Assembly: GCA_030847615.1 (NCBI GenBank)
Contig: JAUMIR010000001.1
Location: forward strand, 376,880,687 to 376,944,686
DNA: 64,000 bases
Direction of reading: 5' to 3'
From: Gambelia wislizenii
Lineage: Eukaryota > Chordata > Lepidosauria > Squamata > Crotaphytidae
Shown here one piece after another: positions 35,102 through 47,053 of this stretch. Numbering within the stretch: the first letter of the stretch is position 1; every line of letters begins with the position of its first letter. The notes under the pieces were generated by a model. It did not search any database. It was not told the origin of the DNA and saw only the letters and a program-made list of their open reading frames with translations. Position numbers and translations under genes: made by a program.

Positions 35102-38100
35102 TCATTGAGATGGGACAGATAAAACATCATTCCACATTCTACCATGATGTGGTGGAGGTTGTGCTGCAGATCCGGCTTCGGAAAGATATGTAACTATAGG
35201 GAACCATTGTTCGATGAAGGTGTCAGCAGCATTGCCAGCGGTTGACTTCCGAATATTGGCAGAGAGCTTCTCCATAAACCATATGTCCCAGAACATATCC
35301 CGCCAGGCACTCATATTGGGCATTTCATTTTTCCAATTTTTAGCAATCACTATTCAGGAGATGGCAAGTAAGAAGACAATAATCTTCTTATGTTTTAAAT
35401 TCTTATTAGAATCAGTGAACAGTGATAGCAAAAGTAGTTCTGGAGAAGGGTTTATGGCCTGGGTGGTGATTTTGCTAATAATGTTAAGTGTTGAGGACCA
35501 AAACCTCCAGATGCTCGGGCATTCAAGTCACATGTGTACAAATGTACCCAGGTGGGTATAACCTCTCCAGCATACGGGGGGGGGCAGTTTTGGTCATCCT
35601 GGTCAGTTGTATTGGCATGAGATGCCATTTATAAAGTAGCTTCAAGGATGTTTCTTTTAAGGCATTAGAGCAGAGTTTAAAAATTGGTGATGCCAAAAGT
35701 TTTAGCCAATCCGTCTCATGAATTGAGACATTTAATTCACTTTCCCAAGTTGCTTTATAATAAATATTGCTCCCGAAGGTGTCATCTATCAGCCACCTGT
35801 ATATCTGGGCCGCCCTGCCTTTGGCTGGTGTGATGGGTGACCTGCAGGTATGTTCATATATTGTGGAAGAATGTAAAATGAATCCAGAGGTTATTAATCT
35901 GGTCAAAAACATGTGGACTTGACAAATTTGAAACCAATTAGGGACATACAGGGACAAATCCTGGAGAAGCTCATTTGCTGTTTTGGGCTTAGACTGAAGG
36001 AAGAGGTCTTGTAACACATATAGACCCCATTCCTCCCATCCCCAAAATTGGTTTATCTTATCTGGGTCATAAAAAAGGGAGTGTAGTACGAATGGTTGAA
36101 TAGGTGGGGGAGGAGTCACAAGGACATGCACCCACTTGTGCCAAATTAAAAGGGACGTGCGCAGAAATGAGTTGTCCAAGTTGTTCAGCTGATGGGTGGT
36201 ACTCTTAGAAAAGAAGTACTTGAGGACTGACGGGTGTTGTAGATCTAATTCAAGCATAACCCACCTCGCTGTCAATTTTTTTTTGAAGGAAAGGGATAGT
36301 TTGGGCTAGCTGAAAAGCCACAAAGTAGAGCTCCAGGTTGGGAATGCCAAGACCTCCACATTTAGGGCTGGTGTATCTAACTTGCTGTGGGGCCTCTTCC
36401 CATTGAATATATAATCATAAAGGAGTTTTTTTTCCCCAAACCTTAAAGTAGGAAGGTGGGGGAGAGAGAGGAATATTTTGAAATAGGAAAAGCAAACGGG
36501 GGAGGGCAAACATTTTGATCAGGGCTATTCTGCCTAAGAGAGATAATTGGAAAGTCTTCCAGATTTTTAATGGAGTCCTTAACCACCTTGTAAGGGGTTT
36601 GTAGTTCCGCAGAATTAATTGCTTAAAGTCCTTCACAACCAAAACCTCTAGATATCTGAATCCAGAGGGATGCAGACTAAGCTGGGTTGCTTTTTTGCCA
36701 TTCCAGTTGAGAGGGAAATGGGACATTAAGGCAGAACAGCACTGACTTATTCAGGTTAACCCTAAAACCCGCGTAGCTGTCAACATCTTTCAGGATCAGC
36801 TGTAGCGCTGGAAAAGACCTGTCCATGTCCCATAGATATAACAGAACATCATCTGCATATAGGGAAAGTTTGTGTTCTTTCCCATGGATCAAGGGGCCCT
36901 TAATGTCTGGATTACGTCTGACCATTTCTGCAAAAGGCTCAATAGCCAACGCAAATAGGATGGGGGATAGAGGACAACCTTGCTTAGTCCCCCGCTGTAA
37001 GGCGATAGGCTGAAAGTCCATTCTATTGACATGGATTACAGCACTAGATCCAGAATATGTGCCCTGTAAATAACCAATAAGCTTGTGGCCAAAGCCCATT
37101 TCAGTTAAAATGTCAAACAAAAAAGACCAATCTAATTGGTCAAAAGCTTTCAGAGAATCTAAAGAGACCAAGAAGGTTGGGTGAAGGGAGAGGTTGGCAT
37201 GGTGTATGATATTCAGAGTTCTTCTAACTGCGTCAGTCATCTTACGGCCTGGGATAAATCCCACCTGGTCTGGGTTTATGTATGAGGACACAAATGAGTT
37301 GATCCTATTTACCATGATAGCAGACATAATCTTAAAATCTTGATTTATCAAAAATGCTAACGTATTGGGATTAATATGTGTAGCTTTGGGAATAGGAATG
37401 ATTTGGGATTGTTTCCAGGAATCTGGGGGAAGGGAGTTATTCAAGACTTCATTGTACAGGGCTATCATGTGGGGTGTCAGGTCCTCTTTAAAGAGCTTGT
37501 AAAATTTGGAATTAAATCCATCTGGGCCTGGAGCCTTCCCCGGGCACAATTTATGAAGGACCTGATGAATTTCCTCTGATGTAATTGGACTATTAAGAAT
37601 TGCTGCATGTTTGCGGGTTAATTGTTTTAGAGGCAGGGACTTTATGAATGTGGATCTGACAGGTTGGGCTGCTCTGCAGAGTACAAATCAGCATAAAAGG
37701 ATTCAAATTCTCCCAGAATATTTTTTAAAACAGATATTGTCATGCCATTTTTGGTGGTGATGCTAGAAATTAATTTTTCTCTGATTTTTTTTTTACTAGT
37801 CTAGCTAACAATTTAGAATTCCTGTTATTATGCTCGTAATAGTATGCTTTAGTGAAATGGAGGACTGTTTGAATTTGGTGAAGATCTAGTTCCTGAAGCT
37901 TGGACCTCTTCTTATTAAGTAGGAACAGGTCCGTATCTTTTTGTGTCTTTCGATGTGTTTTGGAGAGTTCAGCAATCTCTAGCAGTAAGAAAGTTCATTT
38001 AGCGGATCTAAGTTTGTTCTGTTTCGCTCCCTCCTATATAAAGAGGCCGTGAAGCACTGCTTTCATTGTGTCCCAAAGCAAAGCCTCAGAGGTAATTTAT

Positions 38101-38928
38101 GATCTATTTTCTACATAGAACAATTTTAAGGACTTTTGAATGCTGGATTTAAATTGGTCATCTAATAGCAGTCTAGGATTAAACCTCCAAATCTTGGTGG
38201 CTTGAGCATCTGGATCTAGTGTCCACGTCAGGAGAAGGGGCATGGTCAGAATGGAGGATATTTTCAATAGACGCATCTGTGATCTGGGAAAGGACTGACT
38301 TGTTAACAAAAAACAAAAGATCAATTCTGGAGTAAGACCTGTGGACCGGGGAGAGAAAACTATACAGCCTCTCCGTCGGATTAAGTGTCCGCCAAGGGTC
38401 AATCAATCCTAGGAGTGCCAAGGGCGCTTCAGGAATTAAAGGTGGTGAATAAGGGTTTTTGTTGACCCTCGGGAACCTATCCAAAATAGGATCTAGAATC
38501 ACATTAGAATTGCCTCCTACGATTATAATGTCTTTCACAAAGAGGGCTAGCTCGTGGAAGAAAGATTCTAGGAAATCTTTCTGGTGAGCATTTGGCGTGT
38601 AATAGGTAGCCAAAGTGACCAGACGATTACAAAGTAAACCCTGTATCATTATATATCTACCTTTCTTGTCCCTTTTTAAATCATAAAGTTGAAAAGGCAT
38701 ACCCTTGTCCAGTATTATAGCCACTCCTCGCGAATTGCCTGAGCCACTAGAAACAAATTGGGTTCCAAATTTGGAAGTGGGAAACACTGGCTTATCAGAT
38801 CTATTATGTGTTTCTTGGAGAAACAAAACATTGGGTTTGTGAGAGCGAATTTCTTTTAAAAAAAATTGGTGTTTTATTTGTGAGCTGAGTCCTTTGACAT
38901 TGAATGATAGAATTCGAACGTCACTCAT
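35102..38928 (-). pseudogene. L1 ORF2 (endonuclease, reverse transcriptase), broken
   Basis: Starts MSDVRILSFNVKGLSSQIKH, the L1 endonuclease beginning, with NVLFLQETHNR and a catalytic-domain end ILHSDHAP near 38240. The RT follows: APGPDGFNSKFYKLF (around 37490-37530), VGFIPGR, LDSLKAFDQLDWSFL (the usual D-x-x-K-A-F-D motif), KQGCPLSPILFALAIEP and LSLYADDVLLYL, with YADD codons at 36848-36859. The C-terminal region extends through 36275-35523 to MIAKNWKNEMPNMSAWRDMF at 35350. Frames shift near 38180, 37560, 36680 and 36300, and the intervening pieces remain alignable by eye. Confidence 0.85.
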
Positions 38929-39630
38929 GGCAAGTCACAAGAATGGGCGATGATTGGATCGACTCCAAGGACAATGGTCCAGAAAGCCTTCTCCTCAAAG
39001 GGTACCAAATGCAGACACTGAATCGCCCAAAATACAGAAGTACATCTAAATAAAGCATGTCATCTCCCTTCTTGTAATACAACAAAAAAAGTAAATAAAA
39101 ATCAGCATCAACAGTACATAACAAGAAGCCCAGAAGGAGGGCGGCCATCTGAATGATTCTTCCTGATCGGATTTCAATGTCGTTCCGATCACCTTTGGTG
39201 TGCCCTATCAGGCGAGGGGGTAATAGTATATATCCAGGCTGGAGCATCCATCCTTGCAAAAAAGCAGATGAAATATAATGTAAAACAGAGTAAATAGAGG
39301 TATGAACTGGTCAGAGTGCATCGAGAAGAGTGACAGTCATAAAAAGGATTTGAGTGAAGTTTACTGTGGCCATGGCAACTGGTCTCTTTAAGTAGGAGCT
39401 GGCAGAAATTCTACATGTGCTGCTGGCAGGTGATGGTTGTCAGTTGGTGAGATTTGCAACACTGGAGCTGGTGCAGAAGCAGAGAAGAATCATGTTCATC
39501 TGAATAACCATGAAGAACCTTAATGGTGGAGTCCTTGTTGTCTAAGATAGGGCAAGAAGATGGTGACAATATGGCTGCCACTCTTCTGAAGAGGGGACTA
39601 AGCTATCAGGTAGCAATCTCAAAAAAGGCA

Positions 39631-40604
39631 CTTTCAGGAAGTATTCAGCTCCTTCCAAGTGACTCGTTTCTCTCTCTTCTTCTGGACCATCGTCCAGCCT
39701 GAAGAATTTTGCCCTGGCAATGGCTGCTGTTCGCTTCTGATTTCTGATTCCAGGGATCTAGGAACTTGGATGTCTAGGGCAGTCAGTACGTCCAGGAGTT
39801 GGAGTTTAGTAGTCACGGACATGACAGTATTGCCCTTTGTGATTATAATGCAGAATGGGAATTCCCAGCAGTATCGAATACCTGCTTCTCTCAAAAGCGA
39901 GGTGAGTGGTTTAAAAGCTTTTCTTTTCCGCAAAGTCTCCGGTGAGACATCTTGGAAAATTGATGCTGGAGTGCCATTAAAGGTAAGTGAAGTCAGCTTG
40001 TTTAATTTGGAAGCCACTTGCATCTTCTTAGCAAAGGAGGAAAACCTCAAGAGGATGTCCCGGGGTAGACGTCAGGCCAGCTGGGGGGGATCAACAACCT
40101 ATGCGCTCTTTCTATGTCAGCATCTGTCAGCTCAAACTCTGGGCAGACATCATTAAGCCAGCTGATTAAAAAGCTTTTTAGGTCAGATTTTTCCACCCCT
40201 TCTTCTAGCCCGCAAAGGCAGATATTCAGACATCTATTCCTGTTTTCCAGATCATCAATTTTATCTAATAGGTACTAGTTGGACTCCTCTAGTCTCTGGA
40301 TCTGTGGTTCTTGGGCCGATATCACTCTTAGAGCCTCAGAAGCTGTAGTTTCTATGTCTGTGACTTTATTTGTCAGACTGGACAACTTCGCGGTTACCGG
40401 CTCAAGCGTTTGGGCTAGTTCACGATGCAGATCTAGCACAAACAATTCCCTTTGCTTCTGCAGCTGGGCGGAGAGATCCTGGTCCGTTCCCATCTGCAAG
40501 TCAGGTTTGGGTCCTTTCCCAGCCTTGTTCAGCCCAGGGGCCATGCTATCTCTGGGTTCTTCAGGAGCAAGGTTTAGGAGGAGCTCAACGACTGTGTGTC
40601 TGCC
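39631..40604 (-). pseudogene. L1 ORF1 (RNA-binding protein), broken
   Basis: The start may be 40604 (MADTQSL) or 40544 (MAPGLNKAGKGPKPDLQM). A coiled-coil-like region (LQKQRELFVLDLHRELAQTL to LSSLTNKVTDIETTASEALR) precedes an RRM-like segment (DLENRNRCLNICLCGLEE) and a C-terminal domain with FKPLTSLLREAGIRYCWEFP and IQVPRSLE. A stop near 40274 and a frame change near 40050 break it. This is the standard L1 ORF1p layout: coiled coil, RRM, C-terminal domain. Confidence 0.75.
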
Positions 40605-40649
40605 ATAGTCAATTGCAAGCCCTGACCCCCTATTTTGATTTGTTTTTAA

Positions 40650-41180
40650 ATAATATTTTTATCTCTTCTTACTTACTGTTCGTTGCCCTGCAGTGTGATG
40701 GTTCTCTCAAGCTCATTATCACATGGGATGTTTTGTTTTAATATATTAAATAATAAAACAAGTTATTAAATATTAAACAAAGAGAGGGAGGCTAACCTTT
40801 TTCTGATGAACAGTGTGCATGGGGAGGATGAAGAAAACTTATCTCTTCCCTAACCTACCTACCACTTTATGTTGCTTTAAGTTGTTTTCTCCCTGCCAGC
40901 TCATTTATTATTTTTAGTATCAGAACCAGGCTGGGAGAAGTGGCAGAGAACAGTGTGGTAAAGTAATATTGGGAAAAGATTTTGCTCCTTTCTTCCACGT
41001 GCTCCATTTAATTTTAATACTTCATGTTTAATAGTCAAATAATTTCACATTTAGTCATATTACACTCATATGACTAGTTGACAGGAATTTTGGGGGAATG
41101 TACTGTTTAAAGATCTCAGTAGATTGCTTACTCTCTTGAGGAAGGGCTCAAAGTACGTATTGGTCTAAAAGAGGCTGTGA

Positions 41181-41234
<54 letters not shown>

Positions 41235-42290
41235 CCAAAATGTATATACCATTAACAGTTTATAATTCTGGATTTTTTTTCTTTCACATTCCCCCCACCC
41301 CAAATGTATACACCCTTAGCAGGATTAAAGATTACAATTATTGGGATATATACATTGTCTGTGGGACCAATAACCTGTTGAAAATATCTGGCTATGCCCA
41401 AGACAAATCGTACACACTGTATTCCACATGTTAGTGGAGAATACAGCCCTTATATAGCAGAGTAAAATAAACACAGCAGCTTATTAGCATAAGATTCCCA
41501 GCATACATATAAAACTATAGCTTAGAAATATAAACAAACACCCTTTATCTTTCCCAAGCTGTTTAACTAGCGAAATAGCCACTCAAGACTCAAAAGTTAG
41601 TTTAAAAAGTACAAAAACATATCTTTACTCACAGTTGGAGAGCTTTTCAGGCAGATATATGTAAACAGCATCAAAACAGGCTAAATCTACTTAAACTGTG
41701 TAAAACAACTACATTGTTACAAAACAAAAAACTGGACTCCCAGAAAAGGCAGCGGCGGGGGCTGTCCTATCCCTTCCATGGTCCATGAGGTTGTGTTAGT
41801 GGCTTCTAGAACAAAAGGAGATAATAAAATACTCCCCTTTTCCCAGAAGCCCAATAGGAAAACATCAGGATATTACATCAACTCATCCCATATGGCTTCT
41901 CAGTTAACCCTTTAGTAGCAAAACACTTCTACTTATTGGATTGCAAACTATATTTTCCAACACAATAGTAGAGAAATGATGTGAAATCACAAGAGTAAGA
42001 TTTGCAGCTTTGTGCTTCAACAATGCAAGCAGTGCCTTGTTATGCAGGGACAACAACTTGAACACTTTACATAATATTCTAATTTAAGATGGAATTTGTA
42101 ACTCTAAGTGCTGTATCACACAAGGGAATCATCTCGTAGCAATCCAATTTTGGAAGCAAGCAGGAACATAGCGGTAGTGGAACAATAATTATTGCACCTC
42201 TGCTTCAACATCAGTATGGTGCTGCACATTCCTTCCGCACTGCCCACTTCCTCCCCATTATTTAGGGCATGCAGATCAGATCAGCGGAGG
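40650..42290. other. Intron 4, unique DNA with a (GA)n tract
   Basis: AT-rich sequence without recognisable elements except the GA microsatellite at 41182-41232. Confidence 0.5.
41182..41232 (+). repeat. (GA)n microsatellite
   Basis: About 25 uninterrupted GA units. Confidence 0.97.
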
Positions 42291-42296
42291 TGGGGG

Positions 42297-42590
42297 GGAG
42301 AGAGAGATCAGGACAGGGAGGGCAAGGAAGCCAGATTGGGATGGTGGAGATGGTGGGTGGGGAGAGAAATCAGGATGGGGAGAGCAGGGGAAGCCAGATC
42401 GGGATAGTGGAGGTGTGTGGGAGGGAGATCAGGATGGGGAGGGTGGGGGAAGACACATTGGGATGGTGAAGGTGTTGGGGGGAGAGAGAGATCAGGATGG
42501 GGAGGGCATGGCAAGCCAGATTGGGATGGTGCAGGGGGGGGGGAGATCAGGATAGGGAGGGCAGGGGAAGCCAGATTGGGTCAGCAGATC
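42297..42590 (+). repeat. G-rich minisatellite, unit about 60 bp
   Basis: Five imperfect units. Each begins near GAGATCAGGATGGGGAGGGC (starts around 42304, 42366, 42424, 42487 and 42543) and contains GGGGAAGCCAGATTGGGATG with a variable G-run spacer. Overlapping open frames on both strands are by-products of the repeat, not genes. The many G-runs could form G-quadruplexes. Confidence 0.85.
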
Positions 42591-42599
42591 AAAGCAGAA

Positions 42600-43550
42600 G
42601 CAACCCCCCCCCCCAACAAAACAAAACAGCATGGGGAGGGGGAAGAGAGGGGAAGAGGAGGAGAATTCCACCCCCTTGGGCCACCATGACAACTGTCTCT
42701 TCTGTTTCTGAAGCAAAAGAGATTACTGCACAACTGGGACTACTGGGATAGCAGCATTATTGGGAGTCATTGATGGGTTTTCCCCATCAATGATAAGGTG
42801 TGCTTTAGAAACAACTGAAGCACACACCACCAACGGGCTGAAGATGACACTGTGCAGTAAGTACTCCCCAATAAACACTACTACCCTGCTCTAGTCCCAC
42901 AATATAAGCCTCATGTGATAAAGTCTTAAATCATTATTATAACATTTATTCTTCAGTATAAATGTATTTAGTTAGCCTTCAAATAATCACCTTAGCCACT
43001 ATTAGCATTTTTGGGACACCCTGCATGTGTGTGTGTGTGTGCATCTTAAGAACTGATCTCTTTTTATTTTCTTCTATTTCTTTTCTGCTTATCCTTTGCT
43101 GTGATGACAATTAAAAGGATACCACTGCTTAATTTTTTTGATACCACTTAAGAAGATTTTACATAAAGATCTTTTTTTGCTTTTGTTTTTAAAAAAGGGT
43201 AGTCCTTTTCATTAACAAATGTGACACAGTCCATATTCTACATAGGGAGCTGTTTTTCTGCCTCCCAACAGAATGAAAAATGATAATCTTCAGTGCAGTG
43301 TAGGAGACGGAACCTATGTCATTTTAATGTTTCACATCCCAGTATGACCCCATGATGAAAACTGTTACTATTTTACAGTTGTTACTTATTTTGTAATACA
43401 TTTTCATTAGGTAAGCTTTTGATTTAATTCACACTGTTCACATACCGTTAATAAATAGGTTTCTTTCTAAGGTTGTGTCTAACATGAGAGGTCCATTGAA
43501 CATAGTGGTATTTGAAGGTAGTTACATTTCTAAATTGCTTATCTAGAATC
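42600..43550. other. Intron 4, no gene seen
   Basis: Contains a small inverted repeat TTATCATTGATGGGGAAAAC-type around 42763-42795 (CATTGATGGGTTTTCCCCATCAATG), possibly the centre of an old MITE, and a short (GT)n at 43026-43041. Confidence 0.4.
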
Positions 43551-43554
43551 ATGG

Positions 43555-43760
43555 TCAGTGCCCTTATCTTTAACAGAGAGCCTCCCAAACAGAATACAAT
43601 GGTTGTTTGTATCAAAAGCAACAGAGAGATTTAGGAGAATTAAAAGAGATTAACTTCTTTCTCCTGGTAGATGGCATTCTACAGGGCAACCAAAGCAGTT
43701 TGCTCCTCTAACCAGGCCCAAGATGCAACTGAAATGCATCCAGATAGTATAATCAAGAAG
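43555..43760 (-). mobile_element. L2-like RT fragment
   Basis: The minus strand reads WLEEQTALVALQNAIYQE, then a frame-shifted LLLLIQTT-like stretch. This resembles the E-T-A-L-V-A-L...L-L-V-L-L-D-L segment of L2 reverse transcriptase. It is short and heavily decayed. Confidence 0.4.
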
Positions 43761-44299
43761 TGCCTAAAGTTAGCCTGCAACCAGCATATTGCTGGTTCTG
43801 GGGCCAGCGTATTATGGCCCTGGAGTTGGCCCATTTCTCCTGTTACCATGACAAAATGGGGGGAAATCCATATGCGCACACTGACCAGTAGTGGCGGGTA
43901 CCTTCCCTGCTGTTGTGTGTCGCACTCTCTAAAGCTGGGAAGTATATCCTCAGCATGTGATCAAGGCTGGTCACATGCAGATGGCCCTGATTATGTGCTG
44001 GGCACCTCCTTCCTAGTTGTAGAGTGACTCCAGCAGCAACAGGGAGTGATGCAGACCAACATGCAGGTATGGACCGTCCGTTTCCACAGCAGACCCATCT
44101 GGGTTTTACCCATATAATGCAGTTCCCAGTTTGGAAAAAAAAATTGAATGGGCTTTACCCCAGTTTACCACCAACATTGCCTTGGGCATCATGACTGCCT
44201 GGAAGTTAAATGGGGCAAGAACCCTACATCATTTGGATTGCAGGTCTCCAAGATGGGATGAAGCCAGGATAAATAGCCCATCTAGAAAAACCTTTAATC

Positions 44300-44912
44300 A
44301 TCTTGACTAAAACTGCATCAATAGAAGTATAGTGTCTAGATCAAGGGAAGTAATAGTGCCACTCTATTCTGCCTTGGTCAGGCCTCACCTAGAATACTGT
44401 GTCCAGTTCTGGGCACCACAATTCAAAAAGGATATTGACAAATTGGAGTGTGTCCAGAGGAGGGCGACTAAAGTGGTGAAAGGTCTGGAAACTATGCCTT
44501 ATGAAGAAAGCCTTAGGGAGCTGGGTATATTTAGCCTGGAAAAAAGATGGTTAAGGGGTGATATGATAGCCCTGTTTAAGTATTTGAAGGGGTGTCACAT
44601 TGAGGATGGAGCAAGCTTGTTTTCTGCTGCTCCAGAGACTAGAACACAGAGCAATGGATGCAAGCTCCAGGAACAGAGATTCCACCTCAACATTAGGAGG
44701 AACATTTTGACAGTCAGAGCTGTTCGGCAATGGAACACACTCCCTCAGAGCGTGGTGGGTTCTCCTTCCCTGGAGGTCTTTAAACAGAGGCTGGATGGCC
44801 ATCTGTCAGGGATGCTTTGATCGTGATTTCCTGCGTGGCAGGGGGTTGGACTGGATGGCCCTTGTGGTCTCTTCCAACTCTACAATTCCATGATTCTATG
44901 ATTCTATGGGTA
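44300..44912 (+). mobile_element. CR1 LINE 3' end with intact 162-codon frame
   Basis: The frame 44332-44820 reads [60 protein letters not shown] and [19 protein letters not shown], the conserved C-terminal part of CR1 reverse transcriptase. It ends at a genuine ORF2 stop, followed by the CR1 3' UTR and ATTCTATG repeats at 44890-44908. The copy is 5' truncated. The lack of stops suggests it is one of the younger copies here. The ATG at 44332 is not an original start. Confidence 0.9.
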
Positions 44913-45162
44913 TGTAGAAAATTGAGTTACAAACTTTTAACTTTTTAAACTTATGTTGCAACTCAAACAGTTACATGGGAAAACTGCACTGAACCTTTTC
45001 CCATTTTGATCAGAGAGTAGGTCAGGCACAAAATTTATTAGTGAGATTTTTTTCTTGTATATTTTGTGGGAAACAGTTTTGCAATGGCTGTGGGTGAAGA
45101 GAAATGATTTTTTTCATAATACATTTCCCCCCAATTGTGCTATGTATCAAGGTACTGAAAAT

Positions 45163-45595
45163 ATATAGCTATATATATATATAATTCTCTTGGGTATGTT
45201 GCCGTTTCCAGTGTGCTGATTGGCTGCTTAGGGACTTGACCAACCAATCACAGGTCTGTTTGGCAGCCAATCAGCACACTGGGGGTGGGACCCTGTAGAT
45301 TCCAAACAGGGCTGCCGGAGAGGGAGGGGGAGTACCATGGGGGTGGATGTGGTGTGTGCTGGAGTGCAGGATGTTGAGGCCAAGGGGCAGAACGAGTGGA
45401 GGGGGGGTGGCAGGGGTCTGAAAGAGTGGAGGGGGGTGGCAAGGGGCAGAACAAACAGAGGGGGGTGGCAGGGGCAAGAACAAATGGAGGGGGGTGGCGT
45501 GGGGCAGAACAAACAGGGGGGTGGCAGAGGGGCTGAACAAACAGGGGGGGCAGGGGCAGAGTTTTTTTAATGGCGTATGGTATGCTGGGTCCAGC
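45163..45595 (+). repeat. Unclassified interspersed repeat, family X copy 2, with a minisatellite inside
   Basis: Starts CTATATATATATATAATTCT then CTTGGGTATGTTGCCG and ends TATGGTATGCTGGGTCCAGC, the same pair of ends as the reverse-orientation copy at 12863-13262. Near the 5' end GTGTGCTGATTGGCTGC is followed by its complement GCAGCCAATCAGCACAC-like at 45263-45280, forming a hairpin. A G-rich tandem array fills the 3' half. Confidence 0.55.
45380..45560 (+). repeat. G-rich minisatellite, unit about 30 bp
   Basis: About six units of the form GGGGCAGAACAAACAGAGGG with GGGTGGCA spacers. Reverse-strand frames rich in Pro, Cys and His are translation of this array and not genes. Confidence 0.85.
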
Positions 45596-45599
45596 TATT

Positions 45600-46918
45600 G
45601 TCATATATTGTGCTATTTAAGTCTTCAGTATTTTAATCAAAAACTTTATATATATTTATTGGGCAAGACAGAACATTTTCACTTAGGCCATAAACCTTTC
45701 CTCTACAGTCCTATACTATGGGGTGTATATAAAGAAAAAAAGTTACAAGTATGAAGGAAGAAAATACAAAGAAAAGAACATTAATACCATTATTCCTTCC
45801 ATCTGTGACTCTGTTGCTCCATTCACTGTGGAAACTGTAATATCACCTGAAGATGGGTTAGAAGGATGTAGTATTGTTTCTTTATCTAGTGTTCTTAGGT
45901 AATATCCTGCATTATATCTTTTGAAGAACAGCATGGTATTAGTGCTGGATGCCAACCTCAAATGAATAACAAGAGGAAAATATTTCCTCTCCACTGCACC
46001 ACAAAATCAAATGTGATAAGATTAAAGCCAGTGGCATTGCTAAGAGGACACAGGGACTTACAGCAGGTGCTATGCACATCATAATGATCTCTCTTTCTAA
46101 TTCCATCTATAACAATCTTCCACACAGTTGTGTTGTCTCTGATAGCAACTTAGAATGGAGAGGGCAAGTACCTATGTTGCTTGAAGTCCCTCAGTCTTTA
46201 GTGTTGGGATTACAAGAGCATTCATTTCCATTGTACACAAGCAGTGGGGCTTCTCTCCTCAGCGCTGCTGCAGCTGGCTAACAGGTAATATCAAACTGAG
46301 GATCTTTTTGGCTAGTGATGCCTTCCCTCTTTATGTGTGTGTGAAAGCATTCTGAGCGTGCCATGCCAAGGTTATAATTCTCTCAGAATATAATAATATT
46401 ATTTAGCTTTTACTGTACATAAGGCTTTAGGATATTTAAATGATCCATGTACATTATTGCAGGTATCCTAATTATAGACTCTGTGCTATTAACATCCTTT
46501 TCTTCCCATAATATCTCTGGTGATGGTAACTCCCACTTCTGGGTAAGATTCTATTCAGGCTTAAAGGTTTAATTCCATGTACCTATTTAGGCTACAATCC
46601 TGTGTGGATTTAGCAGGGAATAAATCCCACTGAACTCAGCGGAGCTTAGTTCTGATTGAGTTCACAGATATTGGATTGTACTGTGAGTTATTTGGCATGC
46701 ATTTTATGTCCCTAATGATGAAAATGTTGATGGCAATATAGCTAATAACAAACAATATAACAAAATATTGTTTCCCCATGCTCACATCTACATTCGGTTT
46801 AGATTTCTGTAGGATGATGTTCTAGTGAAATGAGAAATGATGCATAGAATTTTCTGTACATGTTTTTTTAGTGATGTCAAGTATCAGTTAAATGATATTA
46901 TTCTGTTATTGGATATAG
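45600..46918. other. End of intron 4, mostly unique
   Basis: A decayed copy of a common interspersed repeat lies at 46590-46690 (CTACAATCCTGTGTGGATTT to ATATTGGATTGTACTG, ends roughly complementary), a pattern I have seen in lizard MITE-like repeats. No other features. Confidence 0.4.
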
Positions 46919-47053
46919 ATTGAGCCCCAGATGGTGGTTCTTGTGTCAGTAACTATGGAAAATATGAAGAAAAACATTTCTAGAAGTGTTCATCGAGATC
47001 TGATGCCAGCCTCTGCATGCTTCCCACTTTCTAATATGTGGGTGATCACAAAG
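46919..47053 (+). CDS. DCDC1: DCDC1-like exon 5: start of ricin-like repeat
   Basis: This 135-bp exon gives exactly 45 codons, phase 0 on both sides. The acceptor is TTGGATATAG and the donor GTACCA. The translation begins IEPQMVVLVSVTMENMKKNI and ends FPLSNMWVITK. The terminal W-V-I-T-K joins T-G-M-I-L in exon 6, making the W-x(5)-G-x-I opening of a ricin-B trefoil unit. Because its length is a multiple of three, skipping it would keep the frame. Confidence 0.8.

Larger units (their letters stand above)
34924..40630 (-). mobile_element. L1 LINE, near full length, with target duplication
   Basis: 5.7 kb L1-type retrotransposon on the minus strand. The 3' end is at 34924 (poly-A seen as T9 plus AATAAA-like signals), with ORF2 at 38928-35102, ORF1 at about 40604-39631 and a 5' UTR of only a few tens of bases. 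An exact 11-bp duplication, TATTTTGATTT, flanks it at 34913-34923 and 40631-40641. The ORFs are interrupted by frameshifts and stops but long pieces remain, which points to moderate age. The promoter-bearing 5' UTR appears missing or very short. Confidence 0.9.

Noticed and set aside
35523..36275. 250-codon open frame on the minus strand as a host gene
   Set aside because: It is the C-terminal part of the L1 ORF2, in line with the endonuclease and RT segments upstream of it.
39659..40156. 165-codon + strand frame
   Set aside because: Antisense shadow of the L1 ORF1.
42297..42590. CRISPR-like array
   Set aside because: Units are tandem with no unique spacers, in a vertebrate intron; it is a minisatellite.
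42192..42751. Gly/Arg/Trp-rich frames on both strands
   Set aside because: Produced by the 60-bp minisatellite, without start context or domains.
43671..44027. 118-codon + strand frame as a gene
   Set aside because: It starts in a reverse L2-like fragment and has no recognisable domain or splice signals.
45228..45604. Overlapping Pro/Cys-rich minus-strand frames
   Set aside because: Translation of a 30-bp G-rich minisatellite; the repeats explain all three frames.
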